NCBI GenBank assembly: GCA_030646035.1
Contig: JAUSMY010000053.1
Coordinates: 1-55,430, forward strand
Direction: 5' to 3'
Source: Thermodesulfovibrionia bacterium
GTDB lineage: Bacteria; Nitrospirota; Thermodesulfovibrionia; UBA6902
Length of the DNA: 55,430 nt
Made by a program: the position numbers and the translations under genes. How positions within the stretch are numbered: the first letter of the stretch is position 1; every line of letters begins with the position of its first letter. Below are positions 32,543 through 40,839 of this stretch, piece by piece. The notes under the pieces are model-generated. The model was not told the origin of the DNA and made no database searches. It was given only the letters and a program-made list of their open reading frames with translations.

Positions 32543-32854
32543 TTAAACAAACCAGACACCATTGGTTAATTGACAATCTAATGAATCCAGTACCATATGA
32601 ATTACTAACCCGATGCCGATATAACGCGTCTTTGGGAAGAAGCAGAGTGACACATATAGTAATATGGGCAAGAAACCATGTAAAGGGTGGAAACCGATGC
32701 TGCAGCGTGCGGGATCATAGATCGGACTTGCTATGAGATGGTCGATGTCAATGAGCATTGTGGATGCCATGACCGGATAAGCGAATTTCCAATCGCGCCG
32801 AAAGAAGAAGCCGACTACAATTGCCGGAATGAGAAAATGTAATAAGATATGCAT
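32543..32854 (-). CDS. DUF6122-family membrane protein
   Basis: A 103-residue membrane protein with about three hydrophobic segments. The signature is MHILLHFLIPAIV, then STMLIDIDHLIASPIYDPARCSIGFHPLHG, whose Asp-Asp/His and HPLHG motifs suggest metal binding, and GLVIHMVLDSLDCQLTNGVW. This matches the DUF6122 family of unknown function. The ATG at 32854 follows AGGAAGGTTGATC and is preferred to an in-frame TTG two codons earlier. It shares the minus strand with the ferredoxin upstream. Confidence 0.82.
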   Translation of the reverse strand: MHILLHFLIPAIVVGFFFRRDWKFAYPVMASTMLIDIDHLIASPIYDPARCSIGFHPLHGFLPILLYVSLCFFPKTRYIGIGLVIHMVLDSLDCQLTNGVWFV

Positions 32855-32898
32855 GATCAACCTTCCTGATTATTTTACATTACGAGAATAAAAAGAGG

Positions 32899-32967
32899 CT
32901 GGATTCTGGATCCCGAAGAATGGGACAGGCAGGCCAACAGTAGGCGGGTGGAGGCGCCGGAATGACA
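32899..32967. repeat. Interspersed inverted-repeat element (CTGGATTC...GGAATGACAG type)
   Basis: Begins CTGGATTCTGGATCCCG and ends GCCGGAATGACAG, partly complementary arms of a kind of small dispersed repeat common in environmental bacterial genomes. It sits between the DUF6122 and ferredoxin genes and shows no coding. Confidence 0.5.
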
Positions 32968-32995
32968 GCGGTGTGGGGAGACAGAAAGTGATGCT

Positions 32996-33202
32996 TTAGC
33001 GTCTTGCCTGACCTCCAAAACCTTCGGAGATACCTATGGCGTCAGCATGGCAAACTTCCTCACAGCCGCCGCAGCCGATGCATTTGGCTGCATCATAAGC
33101 CCAGCACTTGTCGTCTGACATTACAAAACACTTGACCGGGCAGACAGGTATGCAATCACCGCAACCTGTGCATTTATTCCAATTAACTACAGCTACAAAC
33201 AT
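32996..33202 (-). CDS. 4Fe-4S ferredoxin
   Basis: A 68-residue ferredoxin with CTGCGDCIPVCP and CIGCGGCEEVCH motifs, so two 4Fe-4S clusters; the second motif ends in Cys-His instead of Cys-Pro. The start MFVAVVNWNKC is set at 33202 because GGAGGTGATTAAA precedes it; three more codons are open upstream. A low-molecular-weight electron carrier, possible donor for the ferredoxin-fused Etf and nitroreductase in this region. Confidence 0.93.
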   Translation of the reverse strand: MFVAVVNWNKCTGCGDCIPVCPVKCFVMSDDKCWAYDAAKCIGCGGCEEVCHADAIGISEGFGGQARR

Positions 33203-33217
33203 TTTAATCACCTCCGA

Positions 33218-33320
33218 AATTAAAGCCTCCCCGCAGCAAGCTACGGAGAATCTTAATGGTAATGAATTATTATTCTATATTCGCTCGCTTGACCCTGTAG
33301 CAAGACAGGGAATACGCTCG
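33218..33320. repeat. Hairpin-rich repeat region
   Basis: Contains CTCCCCGCAGCAAGCTACGG (arms pairing around AGCAAGCT), then CCCTGTAGCAAGACAGGG, a second hairpin with the same GTAGCAAG core. CGCTCGCT occurs twice around the latter. Non-coding, probably a relic of a dispersed repeat family. Confidence 0.5.
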
Positions 33321-33378
33321 CTATCCATTTAATTGCTCTATCGTAGTTATATAATTGCACAAAGAATATTCTGAAACT

Positions 33379-33392
33379 ATGATATGCATCAT
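33379..33392. promoter_or_regulatory. Fnr/Crp-family-like site
   Basis: ATGATATGCATCAT contains TGAT-N4-ATCA, the core of an Fnr-type box. It is about 110 bp before the candidate -35 of the metal-efflux operon, too far for a classic class II site, so the assignment is tentative. Confidence 0.3.
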
Positions 33393-33483
33393 ATGAGTCA
33401 AAGAAGGGTTTTGCAGTTATTTCATCGGATTACAGACATCATTAGAATTCACATTATATTCACGGTGATACATTATTATTTGT

Positions 33484-33512
33484 TTGAACGAGGCTGTTAA
33501 ACAGTGTAAACT
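33484..33512 (+). promoter_or_regulatory. Candidate housekeeping promoter of metal-efflux operon
   Basis: TTGAAC and TAAACT are separated by 17 bases, about 30-40 bases before the first gene of the operon. Otherwise 33321-33483 shows nothing but AT-rich sequence. Confidence 0.45.
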
Positions 33513-33540
33513 AATCCGTATAGAACAAGCGGAGAATTAA

Positions 33541-33951
33541 ATGGAGGATGTGATGAGAGAGATGAAGAAGATTTTGATGGTTTTGATGGGGGTACTGCTT
33601 CTTTGCGGGGTTGCATATGCAAAGGACTATGAGGTCAAGAAAACAACTGCAGATTACAATGTTGAGGTGAGTATTGACAAGAATCCGCCTGTTGTTGGTG
33701 ACAACAATATAGCTATTAAATTGAAGGATATGCAAGGAAATTATGTAACTGATGTGAAGGTTGTTGTAGAATACTCCATGCCCGCTATGCCCGGGATGCC
33801 GGCAATGAACTATAAGACTGATGCGGCATTGGACAAAGATGAGTATAAGGCAGCTATGAACCTTTCAATGGGCGGTTCATGGAATATTTTAGTAAAGATA
33901 ACAAAAGGCGAAAAGACATCTAAAGTCAAGTTCAGCATAGACGCTCAATAA
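33541..33951 (+). CDS. Exported YtkA-like domain protein
   Basis: A 136-residue (132 from the second ATG) exported protein. The signal peptide is MREMKKILMVLMGVLLLCGVAYA, and a YtkA-like beta-sandwich follows. Met-rich EYSMPAMPGMPAMNYK could be a copper-binding segment, which would fit the downstream copper/silver-type pump. GGSWNILVKITKGEKT ends the fold. Either 33541 (preceded by GGAGAAT) or 33553 (preceded by GGAGGATGT) may be the start. It probably acts as a periplasmic metal chaperone or accessory factor for the efflux system, by inference. Confidence 0.82.
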   Translation: MEDVMREMKKILMVLMGVLLLCGVAYAKDYEVKKTTADYNVEVSIDKNPPVVGDNNIAIKLKDMQGNYVTDVKVVVEYSMPAMPGMPAMNYKTDAALDKDEYKAAMNLSMGGSWNILVKITKGEKTSKVKFSIDAQ

Positions 33952-33963
33952 AGCCCGAACCGA

Positions 33964-35277
33964 ATGAGGCAGAATTCTGCAAATATAAATATCATCCCCC
34001 CTTGCACAAAGGGGGGATTTGCTTTTTTCAAATATCTCGCATTTCCCCTCTACTTCTTTATTTTTACAGTCTCTTCTCTATTTGCAGATGAACTGATTCT
34101 TTCTGACTTGATAGCGGAGGCGCAAAAGAATAACAATGACATCCTCGTTTCAGGGTCAAAAGAATTATCTGCAGGTTACAGGATACCGCAGGCAGGCAGC
34201 CTTCCTGACCCGATGCTGATGTTCGGGTATGAAAACGAAGGTGTGCGGGACTTATACACCTTTAATGACGAGATGGCTGCTGATTCGAAATGGATGTTCT
34301 CTTGTTCGCAGATGCTTCCGTATCCCGGCAAACTGGCTTTGAATTCGGACATGGCTTCAAAGGATGCCGAGGGCATAAAGGCCATGACCGACGCGCTCCG
34401 GCTGAAGACCACCGCAAGGGTAAAAGAACTCTACTATGAACTCTTCCTCACTTATAAAAACCTTGATCTTTTAAATGATAAGGCATCACTTTTAAAAGGA
34501 ATTGAGGACGCCGCATTGTCCAGATATTCCACAGGCATGGCTCCTCAGCAAGAGGTGTTAATGGCGCAGACTGAAAAGTACATGCTCCTTGAGAAAGAGG
34601 AGATGCTTAAGCAAAAGATACAATCACTCGAGGCGATGCTCAATGCTGTTTTAGGCAGGGATATAAATTCTCCTCTCGGAAGGCCGCAGGAAGTCATGCC
34701 GACGTCATTTACTTATACTCTCGTTGATCTCATAAATACAGCTATGAATAACTCTCCTGAGATAAAGGCGCAGGGTAAGATGATCCAGGCATCAGAGGCG
34801 AAGATAAAGATGTCTGAAAAAGAATTCTATCCTGACTTCACGGTCACTGGAAATTATTCCGCCAAGAATAAATATTATGAAGACATGTGGGGACTCACTA
34901 CAACCATCAATATCCCGCTCTTCTACAAGACCAAACAGAGGCAGGCCCTGCTTGAGGCTGAGGCCCGCCGTTCACAGGCAGAACTTGAACTGCAATCCAT
35001 GCAGTTAATGATATCATCCGCGATAAGAGACAACTATTCGATGCTGAGCAGCTCAGCCAAACTTATGGAGATATATAAAGACGCCCTGATCCCGAAAACT
35101 GCTCAGGACTTTGATTCTTCTCTCTCAGGATATATATCCGGCAAGGTCGAGGCAATGACGGTTATAAGCAGATTGAAGTCCCGCATTGATTATGAGGCGT
35201 TATACTGGCAGCAGTTCATAGAGAGAGAAAAGGCGATAGCACGGCTTGAGGCTATAACAACGGTAAAGAGTCAGTAG
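33964..35277 (+). CDS. TolC-family outer-membrane efflux protein (CusC-like)
   Basis: A 437-residue outer-membrane factor. A signal-type segment (about 24-40) is followed by two long helical hairpins of the TolC fold (about 60-235 and 250-430), for instance ARVKELYYELFLTYKNLDLLNDKASLL and AMTVISRLKSRIDYEALYWQ. It forms the exit duct of the tripartite pump with the next two genes. The N-terminal 22 residues are unusual: the DNA is a palindrome (ATCCCCCCTT, loop, AAGGGGGGAT at 33994-34017) read in frame as PPCTKGG, directly before the signal peptide. The original start may have been displaced. That palindrome followed by T-rich DNA could also act as a terminator for the upstream gene. Confidence 0.87.
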   Translation: MRQNSANINIIPPCTKGGFAFFKYLAFPLYFFIFTVSSLFADELILSDLIAEAQKNNNDILVSGSKELSAGYRIPQAGSLPDPMLMFGYENEGVRDLYTFNDEMAADSKWMFSCSQMLPYPGKLALNSDMASKDAEGIKAMTDALRLKTTARVKELYYELFLTYKNLDLLNDKASLLKGIEDAALSRYSTGMAPQQEVLMAQTEKYMLLEKEEMLKQKIQSLEAMLNAVLGRDINSPLGRPQEVMPTSFTYTLVDLINTAMNNSPEIKAQGKMIQASEAKIKMSEKEFYPDFTVTGNYSAKNKYYEDMWGLTTTINIPLFYKTKQRQALLEAEARRSQAELELQSMQLMISSAIRDNYSMLSSSAKLMEIYKDALIPKTAQDFDSSLSGYISGKVEAMTVISRLKSRIDYEALYWQQFIEREKAIARLEAITTVKSQ

Positions 35278-35313
35278 TTATTTGTTTGTAATCATATTGA
35301 AGGAGAGGTTTTC

Positions 35314-36492
35314 ATGATGAAGATAAAATACTTAACATTTTTCGTTTTACTCACAGGGCTTCTTCTGTTTATTCCCAAAGTAATTTTTGCCCAGCAGGAT
35401 CATTCGGCACATGGCGGAGGCCAGGCTCCTCAGGCTGAGACTGTAACTACTGATGAGATTCCCACTGTTGAGATCGATCCTGAACAGCAGGAGATGATAG
35501 GGGTTAGGGTAACTGAAGCCACTGTAAAATCTATCCGCAAGACCATCAGAACAGTAGGACGCATCGAGTATGATGAGAGAAGGCTTTCCACGGTTAATAT
35601 AAAATTTGAGGGTTGGATAGAGAAGCTATACATCAATTCTACCGGACGCCCTGTGAAAAAAGGCGAGCCGCTTGCAGAGATATACAGCCCTGAACTTTAC
35701 GCGACACAGTTGGAGTATCTGAATTTAGTGAAGTGGGCTACCCACTCTAATCCCACAATTACTAAGGGGGGGCAAGGGGAGGTCAGCGACCTGCTTTCAA
35801 GTGATGCCTTGAAGCTGGTTGACGCTGCAAGGCAGAGGCTGAAGCTATGGGATATCTCTGACGACCAGATAGATAAGATACGTGAAACAGGCAAGCCTTT
35901 CAGGACTCTTACTCTATACAGCCCGTCGAACGGCCATGTTATAGAGAAGATGGCAGTAGAAGGTATGAGGGTGATGCCGGGTGAAAAGCTTTTTGATATT
36001 GCAGACCTTTCAAGGCTTTGGGTCTTGGCGGATATCTTTGAATATGAACTGCCGTTTGTTAAGACAGGACAAAAGGCAAAGATAACTCTGAGCAGCTTCC
36101 CTGAAAAGGAATTTGAATCTGTCATCAATTTCATATATCCCTCAATCGCAGGCACGACAAGGACAGCCACTATAAGATTCGAGATACCGAATGATAAAGG
36201 AGATCTCAAGCCGCAGATGTTCACTAATGTTGAGATCAAGATAGATGCCGGAATAAAGCTCGTCATTCCGGATGACGCGATCATTGATACAGGGAAAAGG
36301 AAGATCGTCTATGTTGATAAAGGCGAGGGTCTCTTTGAGCCGAGAGAGATAATGACAGGAGTAAAAGCAGACGGCTTCACAGAGGTATTGATGGGATTAA
36401 AGCCGGGTGAAAAGGTCGCATCCTCAGCGACATTCCTTATAGATTCTGAAGCGCAGTTAAAGGGCGTAACTCCTCTAAAGATGGATCACTGA
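35314..36492 (+). CDS. Efflux RND periplasmic adaptor (CusB-like)
   Basis: A 392-residue membrane-fusion protein. The signal peptide ends VIFA, and a His/Met-poor linker leads to a barrel-sandwich hybrid (IKFEGWIEKLYINSTGRPVKKGEPLAEIYSPEL). Then come alpha-hairpin and beta-barrel domains (LWVLADIFEYELPFVKTGQKAKITLSSFPEKEFES) with GLKPGEKVASSATFLIDSEAQL at the C-terminus, as in CusB/CzcB of heavy-metal systems. Residues 146-156 (NPTITKGGQGE) are encoded by a G-tract sequence of the kind inserted in the neighbours. SD GGAGAGG precedes the ATG. It bridges the RND pump and the outer-membrane factor. Confidence 0.93.
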   Translation: MMKIKYLTFFVLLTGLLLFIPKVIFAQQDHSAHGGGQAPQAETVTTDEIPTVEIDPEQQEMIGVRVTEATVKSIRKTIRTVGRIEYDERRLSTVNIKFEGWIEKLYINSTGRPVKKGEPLAEIYSPELYATQLEYLNLVKWATHSNPTITKGGQGEVSDLLSSDALKLVDAARQRLKLWDISDDQIDKIRETGKPFRTLTLYSPSNGHVIEKMAVEGMRVMPGEKLFDIADLSRLWVLADIFEYELPFVKTGQKAKITLSSFPEKEFESVINFIYPSIAGTTRTATIRFEIPNDKGDLKPQMFTNVEIKIDAGIKLVIPDDAIIDTGKRKIVYVDKGEGLFEPREIMTGVKADGFTEVLMGLKPGEKVASSATFLIDSEAQLKGVTPLKMDH

Positions 36493-36505
36493 TGGGCATG
36501 AATTA

Positions 36506-39500
36506 ATGATCGCAAAAATAATCGAATACAGCGCGAGGAACAAGTTCATCATTTTTCTGATGGTTGCCTTTCTCTGCGTGTGGGGATACTGGGCATTAAA
36601 GAATACGCCGCTTGACGCCATACCGGATCTGAGCGATACGCAGGTCATCGTGTATACGGAATGGCCCGGCAGGAGCCCTGACCTTGTAGAAGACCAGATA
36701 ACCTATCCGATAACATCCACGCTTCTCGCAACGCCAAAGGTGCAGGTGGTGCGTGGCTTCTCATTTCTGGGCAGCTCTTTTATCTATGTAATATTTGAAG
36801 AAGGGACTGATATCTATTGGGCAAGAAGCCGCATACTCGAGTACATTCAATCGGTCAAGAACAAACTTCCCCAGGATGTTAATCCCGTCTTAGGGCCTGA
36901 TGCAACAAGCCTTGGTTGGGGTTTCAGTTACGCATTGGTGGATGAGACTAAGACGCATGACCTGTCTCAGCTCCGATCCATGCAGGATTACAACATCAAG
37001 CTCTCGCTCGAAAGCGTTCAGGGCGTGTCGCAGGTTGCGAGCATAGGCGGGTTTGTAAAACAGTATCAGGTAAACATCGACCCCAACAGGCTGCTCGCTT
37101 ATAACGTTCCTCTGATGAATGTAATGGAAGCCATCCGAAGGAGCAACAAAGATGTTGAGGGCAGGGTGCTGGAGTTCTCAGGCATTGAGTACATGGTGAG
37201 GGGACGGGGATATATCAAAGATATTTCGGATCTGCAGAACATAGCGGTAGGCACTAACGGTATCGGAACGCCGGTCTTTCTCCGCGATATTGCGACCGTT
37301 CAGCTCGGCCCGGAGATACGGAGAGGGCTTGCAGACCTTGACGGAAAGGGCGAGGTTGCAGGCGGTATTGTTGTTGTGCGTTTTGGCGAGAATGTACTGA
37401 GCGTAATCGAACGTGTAAAAGATAAGATCGCAAAAGATATCCAGCCGAGCCTTCCCAAAGGCGTGAAGATAGTCACCACCTACGACAGGACGGACCTTAT
37501 ACACCGCTCCATTGACACGCTGAAAGAGGAGATAATAAAACTTTCCATAGCTGTGAGTGTGGTTTGCATCATATTCCTTTTCCACCTGCCGAGCGCGTTA
37601 GTGGTCATCTTAACTCTGCCGCTTGCTATCATTATCTCTTTTATCTGTATGCATTACCTCGGCGTGACCTCGAACATTATGAGCCTCGGCGGTATCGCAA
37701 TCGCGATCGGAGCAATGGTTGACGCCTCGATCATCATGGTTGAGAATGCGCATAAGAAATTGGAAGAGTGGGAAAACACCCCCCATATTCCCCCCTTGCC
37801 AAGGGGGGACACAGAGGGGTTAAAGAGCGTACCCCTCCAAACCAGAACCGATGTGATCATCGAAGCTGCAAAAGAGGTCGGGCCGTCGCTCTTCTTTTCT
37901 CTGCTTGTTATCACTGTAGGCTTTCTGCCTGTATTCACACTTCAGGAACAGGCTGGCAGGCTCTTTAAGCCACTTGCATATACCAAGACATTTGCAATGC
38001 TCTTTTCGTCCTTCCTCGCCATCACACTTACGCCTGTACTTATGACGCTCTTTATAAGAGGGAAGATAAGACCGGAGGAAAAGAATCCCATTGTACATTT
38101 TCTTGGCAAGCTGTACAGGCCAAGGGTGGCATTCTCCCTGAGGTTCAGCAAGAGCATTATCGTCTTCTCTCTGATAATCGTTCTTATTACAGGCGGTATA
38201 TTCATACTGCCGATGTTCGGAATCACGCCTGTTCCTTCTCTTAAACTTGGAAATGAATTCATGCCCCCGCTCTATGAAGGCTCGCTCTTCTATATGCCGG
38301 TGACTGTGCCCGGCGCTTCTGTCTCAGAGGTCTCAAAGCTTCTTATATTGCAGGACAAGTTATTGAAAGAGATTCCGGAGGTTGCACAGGTATTTGGAAA
38401 GGCAGGGCGCGCTGAGACAGCCACAGACCCGGCTCCTCTTGAGATGTTTGAGACGGTAATTAATCTGAAGCCTGAGTCTGAGTGGCGGCCGGGCATGACT
38501 GTTGAAAGGCTTAAGAACGAGATGAATGACGCGCTCAATATACCGGGAGTGGCGAACTCCTTTACTATGCCGATCAAGGCGAGGATAGATATGCTCGCAA
38601 CAGGCATCAGGACACCTGTAGGCGTAAAAGTTCTCGGGCCAAATATAGAGATCATAGAAAAGATCGGGCTTGATGTTGAGAACGCGGTAAGGAATATTTC
38701 AGGTACACGGAGCGCCTATGCAGAGAGATTAACCACAGGTTATTTTCTGGACATTAAACCAAAGCGTGAGGAGATCGCCCGCTATGGTTTGTCAATGGAT
38801 GATGTGAACAATATCATAGCAAGCGCATTAGGCGGAATGAACCTTACAACTACTGTTGAAGGCAGAGAGCGATATTCGGTCAATGTCAGGTATATGCGCG
38901 AACTGAGAAACGATGTTGATAAGATAAGACGGATACTTATACCTGTGATGAACAGCCGGCAGCCGGAAGTCAGCGGCCAACAGTCAGCTATGAGCGGTTC
39001 ACAAGTTTTACAAATTCCTCTCGGTGAGATTGCTGACATTGAAATTATTAAAGGCCCGACAGCCATCAAGAGCGAGGAAGGCCTGCTCGCCTCGTATGTG
39101 TACATCGATTTCTCAGGCCGTGATGTCGGCGGTTATGTTGAGGAGGCAAAACAGAAGGTTTCAGAGGCGGTCAAACTTCCCGAAGGATACAGGCTTGAGT
39201 GGAGCGGAGAATATGAATACATCGTAAAGATGCACGAACGGCTCAAAATGGTAATTCCTCTTACTCTGCTCATCATATTGGTGCTGCTCTACATGAATAC
39301 AAAATCATGGATAAAGACGATGATAGTGATGCTCGCCGTCCCGTTCTCTTTGGTAGGTTCTTTCTGGTTCCTCTATTTTCTTGATTACAATATGAGCATA
39401 GCTGTCTGGGTCGGCATTATAGCGCTTGCGGGCTTGGACGCTGAGACCGGCGTGGTCATGCTCCTGTATCTTGACCTGTCATATGAGCAGTGGAAGAAAG

Positions 39501-39760
39501 AAGGCAAGATGAATAACATTGCAGACCTTAAGGACTCTATCATGCACGGCGCTGTAAAGAGGATAAGGCCGAAGCTCATGACCGTCTTCGTGATCCTCGC
39601 CGGCCTGATACCGATCATGTTCAGCCACGGCGCCGGGTCGGATATAATGAAGAGAATCGCCGCCCCGATGATCGGCGGAGTCGTGACATCAGAGATACTT
39701 GAACTGACCATCTATCCTGCTATCTATCTGCTGTGGAAGAGAAGGAAGTTTAAGGTGTAA
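36506..39760 (+). CDS. cusA: Heavy-metal efflux RND transporter (CusA/CzcA family)
   Basis: A 1084-residue proton-driven pump, close to the family length of about 1040-1070 once insertions are allowed for. TM motifs GAMVDASIIMVENAHKKLEE and LAGLDAETGVVMLLYLD carry the HME-subfamily proton-relay acidic residues. EGSLFYMPVTVPG and MPIKARIDMLATGIRTP hold Met at positions matching the CusA copper/silver methionine sites, so Cu(I)/Ag(I) is the likelier substrate than Co/Zn/Cd, by inference. Two segments look inserted: about residues 424-446 (HIPPLPRGDTEGL, from a C/G-tract repeat) and about 815-833 (QPEVSGQQSAMSG). Both fall in soluble loops and keep the frame. Confidence 0.93.
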   Translation: MIAKIIEYSARNKFIIFLMVAFLCVWGYWALKNTPLDAIPDLSDTQVIVYTEWPGRSPDLVEDQITYPITSTLLATPKVQVVRGFSFLGSSFIYVIFEEGTDIYWARSRILEYIQSVKNKLPQDVNPVLGPDATSLGWGFSYALVDETKTHDLSQLRSMQDYNIKLSLESVQGVSQVASIGGFVKQYQVNIDPNRLLAYNVPLMNVMEAIRRSNKDVEGRVLEFSGIEYMVRGRGYIKDISDLQNIAVGTNGIGTPVFLRDIATVQLGPEIRRGLADLDGKGEVAGGIVVVRFGENVLSVIERVKDKIAKDIQPSLPKGVKIVTTYDRTDLIHRSIDTLKEEIIKLSIAVSVVCIIFLFHLPSALVVILTLPLAIIISFICMHYLGVTSNIMSLGGIAIAIGAMVDASIIMVENAHKKLEEWENTPHIPPLPRGDTEGLKSVPLQTRTDVIIEAAKEVGPSLFFSLLVITVGFLPVFTLQEQAGRLFKPLAYTKTFAMLFSSFLAITLTPVLMTLFIRGKIRPEEKNPIVHFLGKLYRPRVAFSLRFSKSIIVFSLIIVLITGGIFILPMFGITPVPSLKLGNEFMPPLYEGSLFYMPVTVPGASVSEVSKLLILQDKLLKEIPEVAQVFGKAGRAETATDPAPLEMFETVINLKPESEWRPGMTVERLKNEMNDALNIPGVANSFTMPIKARIDMLATGIRTPVGVKVLGPNIEIIEKIGLDVENAVRNISGTRSAYAERLTTGYFLDIKPKREEIARYGLSMDDVNNIIASALGGMNLTTTVEGRERYSVNVRYMRELRNDVDKIRRILIPVMNSRQPEVSGQQSAMSGSQVLQIPLGEIADIEIIKGPTAIKSEEGLLASYVYIDFSGRDVGGYVEEAKQKVSEAVKLPEGYRLEWSGEYEYIVKMHERLKMVIPLTLLIILVLLYMNTKSWIKTMIVMLAVPFSLVGSFWFLYFLDYNMSIAVWVGIIALAGLDAETGVVMLLYLDLSYEQWKKEGKMNNIADLKDSIMHGAVKRIRPKLMTVFVILAGLIPIMFSHGAGSDIMKRIAAPMIGGVVTSEILELTIYPAIYLLWKRRKFKV
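37778..37825. repeat. C/G-tract palindromic element inside cusA
   Basis: CCCCCCATATTCCCCCCTTG is followed by CCAAGGGGGGAC and a further AGAGGGG. It is read in frame in a cytoplasmic loop and resembles the palindrome at 33994-34017. Confidence 0.6.
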
Positions 39761-39864
39761 AAGCTGTCAGCTTTATGTGGTATTATATTTAACATTTTTA
39801 AGCTGATATTCCTGTATTCCGTATCAAACGGAAAGACATAAAACAATCCATAAAGGAGTAATTT

Positions 39865-40791
39865 ATGAAGATAGCTATTGTATTTCCGGGGCAGGGTTCC
39901 CAGTTTGTCGGGATGGGAAAAGACCTTTATGATAATTTTGAAGAGGCGAGGGCGGTCTACAAAGAAGCATCTGATGCGCTTGGATATGATGTAGCCGGCC
40001 TCAGTTTCAATGGCCCTGAAGAAGAACTCAATAAGACATTCCGCACACAGCCCGCGCTCCTGACAGCAAGTTATGCGGCATTTGTTATTCTGAAAAATAA
40101 AGGCGTTAATCCTGTTTTTATGGCAGGACACAGCCTTGGTGAATATACTACACTCCCTGCTTCAGGAATTATCTCTTTTAAGGAAACAGTAAAGCTCACG
40201 GAGAAGAGGGGGCAGTTCATGCAGGAGGCGGTGCCTGAGGGCAAGGGGCTGATGGCAGCTATCCTCGGGCTTGAAAGGGCGCAGGTGGATGAAATTTGCG
40301 CTTCAGTTAAAAGCGGATATGTATCTCCTGCAAACTACAACTCTCCGGGGCAGATAGTTATTGCAGGCGAGAAAGCGGCTGTTGAGGAGGCGATGAACAT
40401 TGCGAAAGAGGCGGGCGCAAAGCGTGCCTTGCCGCTTGCGGTGTCAGTTCCCTCGCACTGTCAGATGATGAGCCCAGCTTCCAAAAGGCTATCAGAATTA
40501 TTGAATACTCTGGAATTCCAAATGCCTCAGATTCCTATCATTAATAATGCGGATGCAAAGATACTGAATGATCCTGCCGAGATAAAAGATTCGCTTGTAA
40601 GACAGCTCAACAGCCCGCTTTTATGGGAAGATACTGTCAAGCTGATGGTTGAGAACGGGGTTGATACAATTATTGAAGTCGGGCCAAAGAACGTGCTTAC
40701 AGGCCTCATAAAAAGGATTGATAAAGATGTGAAGACGCTGAATGCGGGTGATGCAAAGGGTATTGAAGAGGCTATTGGCATATTGTCTTAA
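39865..40791 (+). CDS. fabD: Malonyl-CoA:ACP transacylase
   Basis: A 308-residue fatty-acid synthesis enzyme that loads malonyl groups onto acyl carrier protein. The start MKIAIVFPGQGSQFVGMG is diagnostic, with catalytic Ser90 in GHSLGE, Arg in VKLTEKRGQFM and His198 in SVPSHC. The segment after GHSLGEY reads TTLPASG rather than the more common SALVAAG. The length matches the family. AAAGGAGTAATTT precedes the ATG. It is unusual in having no fabH, fabG or acpP beside it. Confidence 0.96.
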   Translation: MKIAIVFPGQGSQFVGMGKDLYDNFEEARAVYKEASDALGYDVAGLSFNGPEEELNKTFRTQPALLTASYAAFVILKNKGVNPVFMAGHSLGEYTTLPASGIISFKETVKLTEKRGQFMQEAVPEGKGLMAAILGLERAQVDEICASVKSGYVSPANYNSPGQIVIAGEKAAVEEAMNIAKEAGAKRALPLAVSVPSHCQMMSPASKRLSELLNTLEFQMPQIPIINNADAKILNDPAEIKDSLVRQLNSPLLWEDTVKLMVENGVDTIIEVGPKNVLTGLIKRIDKDVKTLNAGDAKGIEEAIGILS

Positions 40792-40839
40792 ACAGATGCA
40801 CGTTTTGTGTTCCGTGTTAAGTCATAGTATGCTATAAGT

